Below the pieces are notes generated by a model. It saw only the letters and a program-made list of their open reading frames with translations. It did not search any database and had not been told where the DNA came from. From CAZXYF01 sp964644705 (lineage in GTDB: Bacteria; Planctomycetota; Brocadiia; SM23-32), in NCBI GenBank assembly GCA_964644705.1, contig CAZXYF010000067.1:1-14820 (forward strand): a DNA stretch of 14,820 nucleotides, given 5' to 3'. Shown one piece after another: positions 1-7,820 of this stretch. Within the stretch, counting starts at the first letter, position 1; the number at the start of each line of letters is the position of its first letter. The translations under genes and the position numbers were made by a program.

Positions 1-33
1 GGCTACGCTCTGACAGCCGACGAAGGCGAATGA
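1..33 (+). CDS. Possible 3' end of an upstream gene (partial)
   Basis: From base 1 an open frame reads GYALTADEGE and stops at TGA (31-33). Ten codons are too few to identify a family, and the frame may be open by chance. The lipoprotein promoter starts well downstream, which fits a gene ending here. AGGCGA (24-29) can pair with TCGCCT (52-57), but the loop is long and no clear T-tract follows, so I do not call a terminator. Confidence 0.25.
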   Translation, partial: GYALTADEGE

Positions 34-74
34 TTAGGTTCTAAGCGCCTATCGCCTTGTTTGCGCATTTTCGG

Positions 75-154
75 GTAGTGCAAAAGTACGCCTCAACCGG
101 GACAAGCCCGGCAGTAGGCCCATCCGGAATAACGTGGTTCACTGAATACTTACG
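75..154. repeat. Intergenic sequence with two motifs shared with 9919-10195
   Basis: Bases 75-90 (GTAGTGCAAAAGTACG) recur identically at 10180-10195. Bases 133-154 match 9919-9940 in inverted orientation at 20 of 22 positions. Between them a small hairpin, CCGGG-acaag-CCCGG, lies at 97-111. Read on the minus strand the second motif begins GTAAGTATTCAGT, and terminal repeats of IS66-family elements commonly begin GTAA, so this may be insertion-sequence debris. No transposase coding sequence is present. Confidence 0.45.
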
Positions 155-171
155 GTGGATGGCCATAAAAC

Positions 172-201
172 TTGTGCTCTCCGTCCCATCCAGTCTATAA
201 T
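172..201 (+). promoter_or_regulatory. Predicted sigma70 promoter of the lipoprotein-tsaB unit
   Basis: An exact -10 box TATAAT lies at 196-201, with TTGTGC (172-177) 18 bp upstream as a weak -35 (3 of 6). Transcription would begin near 208. That places the TTG at 172, which could open a longer reading frame, inside the -35 element and not in the message, and supports the GTG start at 238. Confidence 0.5.
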
Positions 202-237
202 ACCGGCGAACTGGATCATTTATTATTGGGAAGAACA

Positions 238-837
238 GTGACTCGGACAAAGATACTTCTTCTTCTGGCCGTTCTCGGCATCGCGCTCCAGGGATGCTCC
301 TCTGGAGGGAGCGTAGAGACCCGTATAACGGGCAAGGAATCCTATTCCGCGCATACCTCCATCAAAAGCGCCGTTTTACGGGTCGAAATGCCGGATGGGG
401 AGACATCCTCGCTTTCCACGCGTATTTACGGGTCAGTCTATCCAGCAAATACGCCGATGGGATTTGCGCACCTGGTCGCGCATTATGCTCGCGAACCAGG
501 TAACATGACCGTGGTACCACCACCGGAGGCCAAAGAAAGCCTGGAAGACGCCGGACTGGATCCCAACCTTCGCCCCACCCCCTCACAGCTGCAACAATTT
601 ATGACCGAGCTCGGTTGTGAAGGATATTTTGAGTGCGATGTAATAGCATGGGATTACAGTTATTTCCTCCTCTACCAGCACGCCAGAATCGAATTCGTGC
701 TGTCATTCCACCTGCCCGACCGGAGTCAACCAGTCTGGAAAGCTCAGGTCAGCCATTCCGCCGGCGGCGAAAGCGACCGGGAGGTGGCCAGCACTGCACT
801 TCGCACGCTTTTTGAACGACTGCGGGGCAAAGAATAG
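238..837 (+). CDS. Small outer-membrane-type lipoprotein, unknown function
   Basis: A 199-residue protein with a classic lipoprotein signal: a basic start (MTRTK), a hydrophobic core at residues 6-17 and a lipobox LQGC with Cys20 as the lipidation site. The mature part begins SSGGS and has no further membrane segment. GTG 238 is chosen because the signal peptide begins there, GGGAAG precedes it at 4 bp, and the predicted promoter lies between it and the in-frame TTG 172. The section from about residue 118, with a GCEGYFECDVIAWDYSY pattern, several beta-like strands and PVWKAQ, vaguely recalls the GNA1162/DUF799 lipoprotein fold, in which a DxxTGKxLW-type strand occurs; that is a remote guess. 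The gene ends 5 bp before tsaB, so the two are very probably co-transcribed. Coding status is confident; function is not known. Confidence 0.8.
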   Translation: MTRTKILLLLAVLGIALQGCSSGGSVETRITGKESYSAHTSIKSAVLRVEMPDGETSSLSTRIYGSVYPANTPMGFAHLVAHYAREPGNMTVVPPPEAKESLEDAGLDPNLRPTPSQLQQFMTELGCEGYFECDVIAWDYSYFLLYQHARIEFVLSFHLPDRSQPVWKAQVSHSAGGESDREVASTALRTLFERLRGKE

Positions 838-842
838 AAATC

Positions 843-1541
843 ATGCTCATACTTGGAGTCGAAACCAGCACCACCCGCGGATGCGTCGCTCTCTACGACA
901 GCGGCGATGATCGAATCCTGTCGGAACAGGTTTTTCCCGACAACCCATCCCATGCCCGTGATATCGTTCCGGCAATTGACCGAATGTTTACCCAGTGTGA
1001 CATTGCCAGGCACGATGTCGAGGCGGTAGCTGTCAGCCAGGGCCCCGGATCCTTCACCGGATTGCGCGTGGGAATAACGTGCGTGAAAACCCTGGCCTAC
1101 ATACTTGAATGGAAATGTGTCGGTATCCCTTCCCTGGAGGTTATGGTCCAGAACGTCGACGCGGAGAGTCTGGGCGTAACCGCCGCCTGCCCTCTGCGCG
1201 ACGCCCGTCGTTCGGCAGTATATGGCACTCTCTTCCGCTATCAGAACGGACAATGGGAGGATCAAACCGGAGTCATGCTGGATAGTCCCGCCGACCTTGC
1301 CGGACGGCTCCCCGACGGGACGCTGGTCTTTGGAGACGGCACCGAGGCTTACCCGGAAATATTTAATGCGGAGCCTGAGGGGCGTTTTACAACGGCCGAC
1401 GGTGAACTTGCACGCCCCCGTGCGGCGGCCGTGGCCCGGTTGGGCGCAGGTGAAATCCGACGGGGAGAGGCGATTTCTCCGATGCAGCTCAATCCCCGGT
1501 ATTACCGGAAAACAGCAGCTGAAGACAATTTGAACGTATAG
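843..1541 (+). CDS. tsaB: tRNA threonylcarbamoyladenosine biosynthesis protein TsaB
   Basis: TsaB (YeaZ) is the non-catalytic ASKHA-fold partner of TsaD. With TsaE it supports transfer of threonylcarbamoyl to A37 of ANN-decoding tRNAs in the cytoplasm. The 232-residue protein opens with the family signature MLILGVETST and has the hallmark QGPGSFTGLRVG at residues 66-77. PSHARD (35-40) and the DARRSAVYG segment in the middle are also typical, and length is normal for the family. The start lies 5 bp after the lipoprotein stop with no strong Shine-Dalgarno of its own, so translational coupling is likely. TsaD, TsaE and the frequent neighbour RimI are not in the window. Identification is secure. 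Confidence 0.95.
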   Translation: MLILGVETSTTRGCVALYDSGDDRILSEQVFPDNPSHARDIVPAIDRMFTQCDIARHDVEAVAVSQGPGSFTGLRVGITCVKTLAYILEWKCVGIPSLEVMVQNVDAESLGVTAACPLRDARRSAVYGTLFRYQNGQWEDQTGVMLDSPADLAGRLPDGTLVFGDGTEAYPEIFNAEPEGRFTTADGELARPRAAAVARLGAGEIRRGEAISPMQLNPRYYRKTAAEDNLNV

Positions 1542-1579
1542 CCGGTTTTTCTAATCCACTTTAGCCAGGAGGAACATCG

Positions 1580-2056
1580 ATGGAAATTGATATCAACAAT
1601 ATCCTCTGTCCGGTCGATTTTTCAGAGGGCTCAACCCATGCGCTCCGTTACGGCGTTGCTTTCGCCTCCGCCTACAACGCCAGACTGGAACTCCTGCACG
1701 TTGTGGAGCTACCATTCCTCCCCTCCTATTCGACGGCCGGTGTCCCCGACCTCAGCCTGCCCGTCGAGCAGATCCAGGACGACTGCGAAAACCGACTCAA
1801 CCAGATGGTGGAGGATCACAGGGAATATCATGATCATATCGAGGGACGCACGGTCGTCGGAGCGCCTTTTGTGGAAATCGTGCGGGAAGCCGATGAAGGC
1901 GACTTCGATATGCTGGTAGTGGGCACACACGGTCGCACGGGCATCAAGCACATGCTGATCGGTAGCGTCGCCGAAAAGGTTGTGCGCAAAGCTCCCTGCC
2001 CCGTGCTGACGGTCAAGCATCCCGAGCACGAATTCGTCAAACCAGACGAGGAATAA
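1580..2056 (+). CDS. Universal stress protein, UspA family, ATP-binding type
   Basis: A single-domain USP of 158 residues. The N-terminal strand ILCPVDFSE carries Asp13, the usual nucleotide contact. The C-terminal phosphate loop has Gly115-x2-Gly118-x9-Gly128-Ser129 (GTHGRTG...GS), the pattern of ATP-binding members, followed by the standard APCPVLTVK strand. It is cytoplasmic and probably dimeric; members act in stress survival without a single defined reaction. AGGAGG stands 7 bp before the ATG, so the start is firm. It lies 38 bp after tsaB on the same strand and could be the last gene of that transcript. No clear terminator follows. Confidence 0.93.
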   Translation: MEIDINNILCPVDFSEGSTHALRYGVAFASAYNARLELLHVVELPFLPSYSTAGVPDLSLPVEQIQDDCENRLNQMVEDHREYHDHIEGRTVVGAPFVEIVREADEGDFDMLVVGTHGRTGIKHMLIGSVAEKVVRKAPCPVLTVKHPEHEFVKPDEE

Positions 2057-2411
2057 TCGGATCGCAACCGAGACTTCAAACCGGTTATACCGTTATTCCG
2101 GCCGGCAGACCTGTCCAAAATAGCGTTTCGAGAAGCATGATTCTTTGTCTTTATCATAACGTGCCGTTGTTTTTGGCGGTCTTAGCATCGATAGAAAGGC
2201 AGATACCGGAAATCACAAAATAAGATTCCCTCATGGTTCTGCGAGCGCGGCCTGCCGTGGAGGGCGAACGTCAACGTTGCGCATAATCTCACAGAACACA
2301 ACCGAGCGCAGTGTTATTTGTGGAATCTATCGAATGTCTTTGGACCTCGCAGCTCCCCACACATAATTGTAACACGTCCCACCGTCCTCACTGCGCGGAA
2401 TATTCCACGAA
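2057..2411. other. Intergenic region between convergent genes, nothing recognised
   Basis: These 355 bases separate the ends of the stress-protein gene (plus) and the zinc-ribbon gene (minus). I see no convincing reading frame, strong hairpin with T-tract, RNA gene or repeat shared with the rest of the window. A perfect 10-bp palindrome, GGAATATTCC (2398-2407), sits next to the 3' end of the minus-strand gene and is too short to interpret. Confidence 0.5.
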
Positions 2412-3440
2412 TCACCAGGAGGGTGGCGGGGGAAGGCCTTTCCTTTTGAGCTCCATCCCGGGATCCTTCCACTCGATACTGTCGTACGGCACTGGCACCC
2501 GAACCTTTTTTATAGTTCCGCTGTCATCAATCTGCAGAATTATGTGCCAGGTGAACTTCTTGGCGGAGGGGTTGGGTAGCTTTTTCACCACGAAAACCAG
2601 AACTGTAACCTCCCCGGGCCTAATATCCGAGGGGATTTTCCCGACCTGGTTCCATGCTGGCCAACGAGAAAACTGGCATACCCCGTCAACCGCTTTTTCA
2701 CTTCCGTAGTTGCCCTCAACTTTTGACCGAAAAAAATAGCCTGATTCCGGATCAACCGGCGCAAAGGCCTGTTGTCTGGAGCAATTTTCCACTTTCAGAA
2801 CCAACAGATTGACGGGATCGATGTATTTCACTGTAGAATTGGAACCGCGGGTGATCAGGGGGACGTATTCAACCGGAGAAATGAACATACCAACAGGAGC
2901 AATCGACAGCTGCCCTTTACGAAGGGTCTGCCCAATGTGCGCGACCTTCAGATTCTTTCGGGGACGTTTTACCTGAACTTTCCGCTCCGTCTTTTCCTGT
3001 TTCACTTCCTGGAGCGGCTGCCGATCTGATTTGGCGTCCCGCCCCATGCCATAGTAGTTCTGCGCCCCGAGAATGAGGAGGAGCCCCATCACGCCCGCTA
3101 CGATTCCACCCCACAAATACATCCGCCGCGATGGGCTCTCAAACCCCATCCCCCCGAAGGCAGCGAGAATCGAAGAACATTCCTGCTCATCCTGTTCGTC
3201 GGTACCGGCACTGTGGCCCCGGCCGCTCGTTGGTTGCCCGGTGTCCTGATTCCCTCCACGCGTTCCCCTGTCGTTCCCGCTGACAGAGCCGGTCCCGAGT
3301 CGCCTGCACGCCCGCCCGGATCCGATTTTCATTATATTTTCGCAATTCGGACACCTGCCCCGCTTACCTACAGCGCTTTTGCTAACCTTCAGATTTGTGT
3401 GGCAATCCGGACACGTGATGCTGATTTTTTCCGTCACCAT
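2412..3440 (-). CDS. Zinc-ribbon, single-pass membrane protein with an extracytoplasmic DUF4352-like domain
   Basis: A 342-residue protein. The N-terminus is a zinc ribbon with Cys10-x2-Cys13 and Cys30-x2-Cys33, of the CPxC...GRCPNC type common in PVC bacteria. A low-complexity Gly/Ser/Gln/Asp linker (about 41-90) follows, then one membrane helix (about 108-126). The rest (about 150-342) looks like a beta-rich sensor or immunoglobulin-like domain; GQTLRKGQLSIAPVGMF and VNLLVLKVENCS resemble DUF4352-like domains found in similar planctomycete proteins. The ribbon should be cytoplasmic and the C-terminal domain outside. GGAGAG precedes the ATG very closely; the adjacent GTG at 3437, second codon, has better spacing and could be the true start. 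The gene begins 47 bp after the metallopeptidase stop, so it is probably co-transcribed with it. Function unknown. Confidence 0.8.
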   Translation of the reverse strand: MVTEKISITCPDCHTNLKVSKSAVGKRGRCPNCENIMKIGSGRACRRLGTGSVSGNDRGTRGGNQDTGQPTSGRGHSAGTDEQDEQECSSILAAFGGMGFESPSRRMYLWGGIVAGVMGLLLILGAQNYYGMGRDAKSDRQPLQEVKQEKTERKVQVKRPRKNLKVAHIGQTLRKGQLSIAPVGMFISPVEYVPLITRGSNSTVKYIDPVNLLVLKVENCSRQQAFAPVDPESGYFFRSKVEGNYGSEKAVDGVCQFSRWPAWNQVGKIPSDIRPGEVTVLVFVVKKLPNPSAKKFTWHIILQIDDSGTIKKVRVPVPYDSIEWKDPGMELKRKGLPPPPSW

Positions 3441-3487
3441 TTCTCTCCGGCTACTAAGTTCATGCCCGACCAGGAACGCAACCAGCG

Positions 3488-4201
3488 TTATTCATCCACC
3501 GCCATAAACAACAGTACAAACCGCAGCAGCATCATGACGGCCATAAACGCGCTGGCCACATACGTCAGAGCGGCAGCATCCAGCACCTTTTTCGCGTCGC
3601 GCCGTTCCTGAGAAGTAACGATCCCCTGATCGGTCAGCATTGCCAGAGCCCTCTTGCTCGCATTGAACTCCACCGGCAGGGTAAGAAGAGCAAAGAACGC
3701 TCCCCCGGCAAACAGAGCGATGCCGGCCTGTGCGATTATCCGGGCCAGCGCTCCGCCCCCTCCGGTGAAAAACATCATCATCAGACCGACGAAGAACACA
3801 ATCGGTCCCAGATTACTTCCGAAACTGGCCACCGGCCAGATGCCCTGCCGGAGTTTTAGCGGAACGTAGCCGCCCTTATCCTGCACGGCATGTCCCGCTT
3901 CATGAGCGGCCACCCCCAGTGCCGCCAGGCTGTTGCTTCCATATACATTTTCACTCAGATGCAGCGTGCGATCACGAGGATCGTAATGATCGCTCAGGCG
4001 TCCGCTCGTGCGCTCCACTTCCACGTCACTGAGCCCATTGTTACGCAGAATCCGTCGGGCGGCCTCCGCCCCGGAAATCCCCGAAGACGCCAGTCGCTCT
4101 GAGTATTCCTGAAACGTATTCTGAACCTTCGAACGCGCATACCACGCCATTAACATCGGCGGTATCAGCAACAACATAAACGGGTCGAACAGAAAAGGCA
4201 T
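3488..4201 (-). CDS. Membrane zinc metallopeptidase, YugP family (Zn_peptidase_2)
   Basis: A 237-residue integral membrane protease. The active-site helix AAHEAGHAVQ carries HEAGH at residues 100-104, with Glu101 as catalytic base and His100/His104 as zinc ligands. A likely third ligand is Glu178 in PVEFNASKRA, a conserved family segment. Membrane helices lie at about 4-22, 124-146, 152-178 and 212-234, matching the YugP layout, and length is typical. The ATG at 4201 is chosen because GGAGGT stands 6 bp upstream and the family N-terminus MPFLFDPFML begins there; a longer in-frame extension to 4510 has no family support and runs into the preceding gene. Substrates of this family are not established. 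A TATAAT promoter lies about 65 bp upstream and the zinc-ribbon gene follows closely. Confidence 0.92.
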   Translation of the reverse strand: MPFLFDPFMLLLIPPMLMAWYARSKVQNTFQEYSERLASSGISGAEAARRILRNNGLSDVEVERTSGRLSDHYDPRDRTLHLSENVYGSNSLAALGVAAHEAGHAVQDKGGYVPLKLRQGIWPVASFGSNLGPIVFFVGLMMMFFTGGGGALARIIAQAGIALFAGGAFFALLTLPVEFNASKRALAMLTDQGIVTSQERRDAKKVLDAAALTYVASAFMAVMMLLRFVLLFMAVDE

Positions 4202-4265
4202 AAGTACACCTCCATGTAATTGGTATTCGATTGGACATCGGAACCATGAACCCCCATTAATTTTC

Positions 4266-4294
4266 ATTATACTCGCCCTTTTTCCCCACTCCAA
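4266..4294 (-). promoter_or_regulatory. Predicted sigma70 promoter for the metallopeptidase gene
   Basis: Read on the minus strand: TTGGAG (-35, 3 of 6), a 17-bp spacer, then an exact TATAAT (-10, at 4266-4271). The start point would be near 4259, giving a leader of about 58 nt before the ATG at 4201. The 263-bp gap between genes here contains no other recognised feature. Confidence 0.5.
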
Positions 4295-4464
4295 TCGTAA
4301 ACGGTCCCTTCTCCGGACTTCTTCTTTTCCCTTCCTAACAGCCGCCAAAGGTGACAGATGAAGGCAAACGACGAAGGTGCTCGCAGATCCAACCCGCCCT
4401 CGAGTTCCTTCGTCCATCCCCTTCGCCGCGCCTTCAAAAGACCCCCTTGACCGAGCATCCCGTC

Positions 4465-5604
4465 TCACGCCCCGGCACTGATAATCGCAATCACGCAATC
4501 CCGGACCCACTGTTTTTCCTCGTCGTCCAGCGATTTGCCAAACGCTATCTTTTCCGTGTCACTCAGAACCTGCACGGAAGTGGGCGTTTTGTTGGTGGCC
4601 TCTTTCTTTATCTCCACATCTTCCACCGCACCGGCCCCGATCTGCGTTTCCCCAAAACTCCCCCACCGAGTTTCATACCGTTTTTGCACCTTCTCGGGGG
4701 CCACAGTGAGCATCTCGGTAATCAATTTACCGGCTATTAGCAATCCAATGGAGACAAAACCAACCAGAATCAGCCCGATTCCGAACGTCAAACTGGTGAC
4801 ATTCATCACCAAACCACCGCACAGCGCAACCCCTGTTGCGAAGACCGCAGCGGTCAGCACCATGCATCCGAAAGGGAAATTGCCCCCCACAATCCGTATT
4901 TCAACGCAATCCCCGGCAATATCCACTTTGAGATTCTCGCCGGGAGGCGCTTCGCCCGGGTCGAAATCCACTTCCACACTGCCTTCGGCCACCCGCTCCC
5001 GCACGGATTTATCGAGATCTTCAACGGACCGTTCCGCAACTCCCTCTGCCGTCTCCTCCAGGGCCGGCAGATCAAACATCTTCGCGTAGCGTTCCTGTTC
5101 CATCCGAAAATTGTCCTCCGACCGGGACCGGTACAGTTCCACCGAACGATCCTCATCACGGTCATGTTTGAGGATCAGCTTATGCAGCGTGTAACTGCTC
5201 TGATTTTTGCCCCCGCTGTGGTATTCCGATTCCGCAAAAATACCCGCGTAGTTGGACAGGGGCTCGCTCCACTGTTCATCACCCGTGAGACCGTGGGAGC
5301 GGCAAGAAACAGTTGACTCAGAGAATTCTAATTTTCTCCAGGATACCATGGCGGACAATCCCGCCAGAAAGATGCCAAATCCCACAAACAGGAATCCCGA
5401 CAAAATGAGATAGACCGGCCACGGCGCACCGCCCATGAAAGCCATAACGAGCATAAAACCGGGTATGATCATCCAGATCACGGAGAAGATAATCAGCCCG
5501 GTCCCGCCGGACGGCTTGTCTTCACACTCGCAGGGAAGCGATTCTCCGGACGGGATCAGATTCTTCGTTTGCCGCGAACTTGAAAAACTCAGCATGCCAG
5601 ACAT
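4465..5604 (-). CDS. Four-helix integral membrane protein, unknown function
   Basis: A 379-residue protein built as two similar halves: a helix pair (about 35-58 and 63-87) followed by a soluble region, then a second pair (about 248-268 and 272-296) followed by another soluble region ending in a short EEKQWVRDC helix. The first soluble part contains an acidic, probably helical stretch (about 165-215). The phrase WSEPLSNYAGI after a strand-rich segment is a pattern I associate with uncharacterised membrane proteins with PH-like soluble domains, but I cannot name the family. AGGAGG lies 10 bp before ATG 5604; the in-frame ATG at 5595 is an alternative. The 263-bp gap to the metallopeptidase gene holds that gene's own predicted promoter, so the two are probably separate transcripts. 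Confidence 0.78.
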   Translation of the reverse strand: MSGMLSFSSSRQTKNLIPSGESLPCECEDKPSGGTGLIIFSVIWMIIPGFMLVMAFMGGAPWPVYLILSGFLFVGFGIFLAGLSAMVSWRKLEFSESTVSCRSHGLTGDEQWSEPLSNYAGIFAESEYHSGGKNQSSYTLHKLILKHDRDEDRSVELYRSRSEDNFRMEQERYAKMFDLPALEETAEGVAERSVEDLDKSVRERVAEGSVEVDFDPGEAPPGENLKVDIAGDCVEIRIVGGNFPFGCMVLTAAVFATGVALCGGLVMNVTSLTFGIGLILVGFVSIGLLIAGKLITEMLTVAPEKVQKRYETRWGSFGETQIGAGAVEDVEIKKEATNKTPTSVQVLSDTEKIAFGKSLDDEEKQWVRDCVIAIISAGA

Positions 5605-5744
5605 AACAGTGCATCCTCCTTTTCATCCTGAAACATTTATCACCAACCGTATCTTACAACCCATACGGTAGCATCGACCACGCAAAGCAATTTAACACAT
5701 TCCCTTCCCCACGGAAACATCCGAATACTGTTACGCTGATAAGA

Positions 5745-5852
5745 CGCAAGGCAGATCTGCCCGACGGTTGGGACCGGCTCCAGTTCCGCGTGCAGTGGCG
5801 CGGTGAGACCCTGAAGGCCGATATCCAGAGGGATCACTGGGAACTGCGGTGA
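5745..5852 (+). pseudogene. Remnant of the 3' end of a GH65-type glycoside phosphorylase/hydrolase gene
   Basis: An open stretch of about 35 codons ends at TGA (5850-5852) and reads ADLPDGWDRLQFRVQWRG followed by ETLKADI, with WELR at the end. This matches the C-terminal beta-domain ending of glycoside hydrolase family 65 (maltose, kojibiose or trehalose phosphorylases), in which an LPxxWxxLxFxVxWRGxxL motif precedes a terminal strand. Upstream in the same frame the sequence (PRKHPNTVTLIRR) no longer looks like the family, and there is no room for the usual 700-800 codons because the minus-strand membrane gene begins at 5604. It is best read as the tail left after a deletion. The assignment rests on motif memory, not a search. 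Confidence 0.5.
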
Positions 5853-5890
5853 GTCACGTTCGCGTTCGTCTCAAAGATTTGCGGGGAATA

Positions 5891-6140
5891 AGTAGGTGTT
5901 GCGCCGTACGGCGAACTGCGCGGCTCCTTGTCCCTGCGACGCGGTGAACGCAAGATTCCCCCCAATTTCCAACCACGGGCCGCGGCAGCCTGCGTTCCAG
6001 AACGACACTTTGAAAGTAGCCTCAGGGCCATCCTGGCCTGTTAGCGCACGGGGTATCGCCGTGCGGGCGCAGTACCCGGCAGGTCGCGCTCAGCGATCAC
6101 GACCTACTCGTATGCAGTATATGTTGCGCCGGGCGGCGAA
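5891..6140. repeat. Mosaic intergenic repeat, locus 1 (about 1.1 units)
   Basis: Module B (5891-6000) is followed by module A (6001-6108) and the degenerate start of another B (6116-6140). The same modules recur in the same orientation at 7821-8138. Matching landmarks include GACGCGGTGAACGCAAGATT, CCCCCCAATTTCCAACCACG and GTACCCGGCAGGTCGCGCTC. Single-base and 6-bp indels between copies argue against coding. B opens with a hairpin-forming GC-rich segment (CGCCGTACGGCG); A ends in AGGTCG...CGACCT. Confidence 0.85.
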
Positions 6141-6241
6141 ATGAAAAGTGGATTACCAACTTCCAACACAATGTCCCGGGCACGCACCAGACACGGACAG
6201 ATATTCCCATCGGCCAACAGCTGCCCCCACCGGCAACAGCA

Positions 6242-7381
6242 TCATGGACCCGTAACCGTCATATTATTGCGGGCCCATGTCTGAACGGTACCTCTAAACT
6301 GATTTGCGTCAGTGGTATAATAGGAACTATTTTTCTGACCATTACCCCACTTCCCATGTTCTTCTCTCGAAACCCAGCGGGCCGATCCATCATAAAACAC
6401 GCCGTTGAAGCCCTCACGCTTGTGAGAGGTTCCATGATAGTAAACATCTCTGTAATGACCGCCCGTATAACCACTTCCATAGTCGGCACAGGAAAGTATC
6501 ATCGGAGAGGTAGCACATCCATAACTCCCGAGACCGAAATTATCATCCTTCCAATGCCTGGCAATCCAATTAGAAGTCAACATCTGCGGTGGAAATCCTC
6601 CGTAACCCCAATAATCCGGCCCTGGTCCATCACTGCCCTCCACCCACGAAGCGACATAAAAGGAAATACCGGTTATAGCAGGATCCGGTTGATCGTCCTG
6701 CAAGCTTGTCTTCCAGTAATCAGGCTCTACATCACCGTCCCACTGGATAGTGGGGTAGTTACAAGAACTCTGCCAGGGCACCGCATCATTATCCTTCCAC
6801 TGCTGAAGTTTATTGGGCATATCGTAATACTGTTGACTTATAGCCCCCCCCGGTCGGAAGGTGTTTTGAGGTCTTTGAAACGCCGGACAGAACAACACTT
6901 TAGGTGAACTGACATACCCACCAGCTGCCAGACTTCCCCAGGGGAAAAACTCACTGCCGGTGCCAAGAGGCGATGCATCATGTCCCCGATGTATGGTATC
7001 TTCATGCTCCATATAGTGTCCATCGTGATCATTCTGGTAGTAGTTAATATCGAAGAAATTCTGCCGCCGATCGCTCAGACATGACATCCGCCGCGCCTGT
7101 TTGCGCGCCGCCTCCAATGCCGGCAGCAACATCGCCGCCAGGACGGAGATGATGGCGATCACCACAAGCAACTCGATTAAGGTAAAACGTTGTCGAGTTG
7201 GCCTTCGCCAGCGCTTCGGCTGGCAGGCCACAAGCAGTTCTATTAAGGTAAAATGTCTTCGAGCTGCCCTTCGCCGAGGCTCCGGCCGGCAGGACCCGAA
7301 CAACCCCATCAGCGTACACAGCCGAGCAGTATAATTACCCGGCACCGTTTCGCGCCCTGATCCCATCGCTTTCTTGCCCAT
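6242..7381 (-). CDS. Prepilin-signal (pseudopilin-like) protein with a triplicated N-terminal motif
   Basis: A 379-residue protein of the group with a prepilin-type N-terminal cleavage/methylation domain. The functional signal is probably F66-TLIE70 followed by the hydrophobic helix to about residue 89 (ending LAAMLLPALEAAR), with Glu70 as the conserved pilin +5 residue. Ahead of it stand two more 22-residue units: F44-R65 is nearly intact (FTLIELLVACQPK...), while C22-H43 (CTLMGLFGSCRPE...) is degenerate. The residue before each Phe is Arg or His where Gly or Ala is usual. The C-terminal part is rich in Tyr, Trp and Gly and has HKREGFNGVFYDGSARW, an H-x10-DG variant of the H-X9-DG motif found in such proteins. 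GGAGGAGG lies 7 bp before the ATG. In this group such proteins are thought to be exported and surface-associated; no pilus or secretion genes are adjacent. It is flanked by the mosaic repeats. Confidence 0.85.
   Translation of the reverse strand: MGKKAMGSGRETVPGNYTARLCTLMGLFGSCRPEPRRRAARRHFTLIELLVACQPKRWRRPTRQRFTLIELLVVIAIISVLAAMLLPALEAARKQARRMSCLSDRRQNFFDINYYQNDHDGHYMEHEDTIHRGHDASPLGTGSEFFPWGSLAAGGYVSSPKVLFCPAFQRPQNTFRPGGAISQQYYDMPNKLQQWKDNDAVPWQSSCNYPTIQWDGDVEPDYWKTSLQDDQPDPAITGISFYVASWVEGSDGPGPDYWGYGGFPPQMLTSNWIARHWKDDNFGLGSYGCATSPMILSCADYGSGYTGGHYRDVYYHGTSHKREGFNGVFYDGSARWVSREEHGKWGNGQKNSSYYTTDANQFRGTVQTWARNNMTVTGP
7187..7318 (-). repeat. Tandem 66-bp in-frame units at the 5' end of the prepilin-like gene
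   Basis: Units 7318-7253 (degenerate) and 7252-7187 (intact), followed from 7186 by the start of the functional signal region, are spaced exactly 22 codons apart. Bases 7163-7212 read on the minus strand match 12425-12474 of the second prepilin-like gene at 48 of 50 positions. Confidence 0.85.
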
Positions 7382-7820
7382 TATCGAGCCTCCTCCAATC
7401 CACGATGATTGCCAGATGATAATAACTATACTTATTTTACCACATTAATTGCACCGCTGAAAGGGGTCAATGCCCGAAACCTAAGCGGTCATGCAACATG
7501 TTCTAAGGTTCCTGCGAACCACAATACGATACACCAGATACGGCATGAAAACCCTGTAAAACTTATACAAAACTGCTTACCCCAGACCTCCGTGGTCCTT
7601 CAGACCACTGCTGTCCGGGCCGACATCTACCAGACCGTTGGCCCTACAACAATTCCACGCGCTGGAAGCCCGGCATATAATTCTCAGAGTTTCAACACTG
7701 ACCATCGCATTATCTTTGACAGGTCAGAATCAGCTGAGAACCCGTCACAAACTCATTTTTGAACGTGGAATTTTCTTTGCTTGCCTGGCTATGAAGTGCG
7801 GCACTTTACGTTGCAGCACA
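7382..7820. other. Intergenic region upstream of the prepilin-like gene, mostly unrecognised
   Basis: No supported gene. An AT-rich stretch (about 7415-7450) directly upstream of the minus-strand prepilin-like gene reads AGTATAGTTATTATC on that strand and could hold its promoter (TATAGT as -10), but I find no good -35. A hairpin, GTGGTC-cttca-GACCAC, lies at 7592-7608 (6-bp stem, 5-nt loop). An open frame across 7409-7762 has no recognisable protein features. Confidence 0.4.

Noticed and set aside
172..237. A longer N-terminus for the lipoprotein from TTG 172
   Set aside because: The predicted -35 and -10 boxes fall inside this extension, and the lipoprotein signal begins cleanly at GTG 238.
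4202..4510. A 103-codon N-terminal extension of the metallopeptidase
   Set aside because: The extension overlaps the preceding gene's 3' end, lacks family similarity and contains the promoter; GGAGGT before ATG 4201 decides the start.
7409..7762. A 117-codon plus-strand frame in the gap upstream of the prepilin-like gene
   Set aside because: No ribosome site, no domain, and composition unlike neighbouring genes; it also starts inside the likely promoter region of the minus-strand gene.
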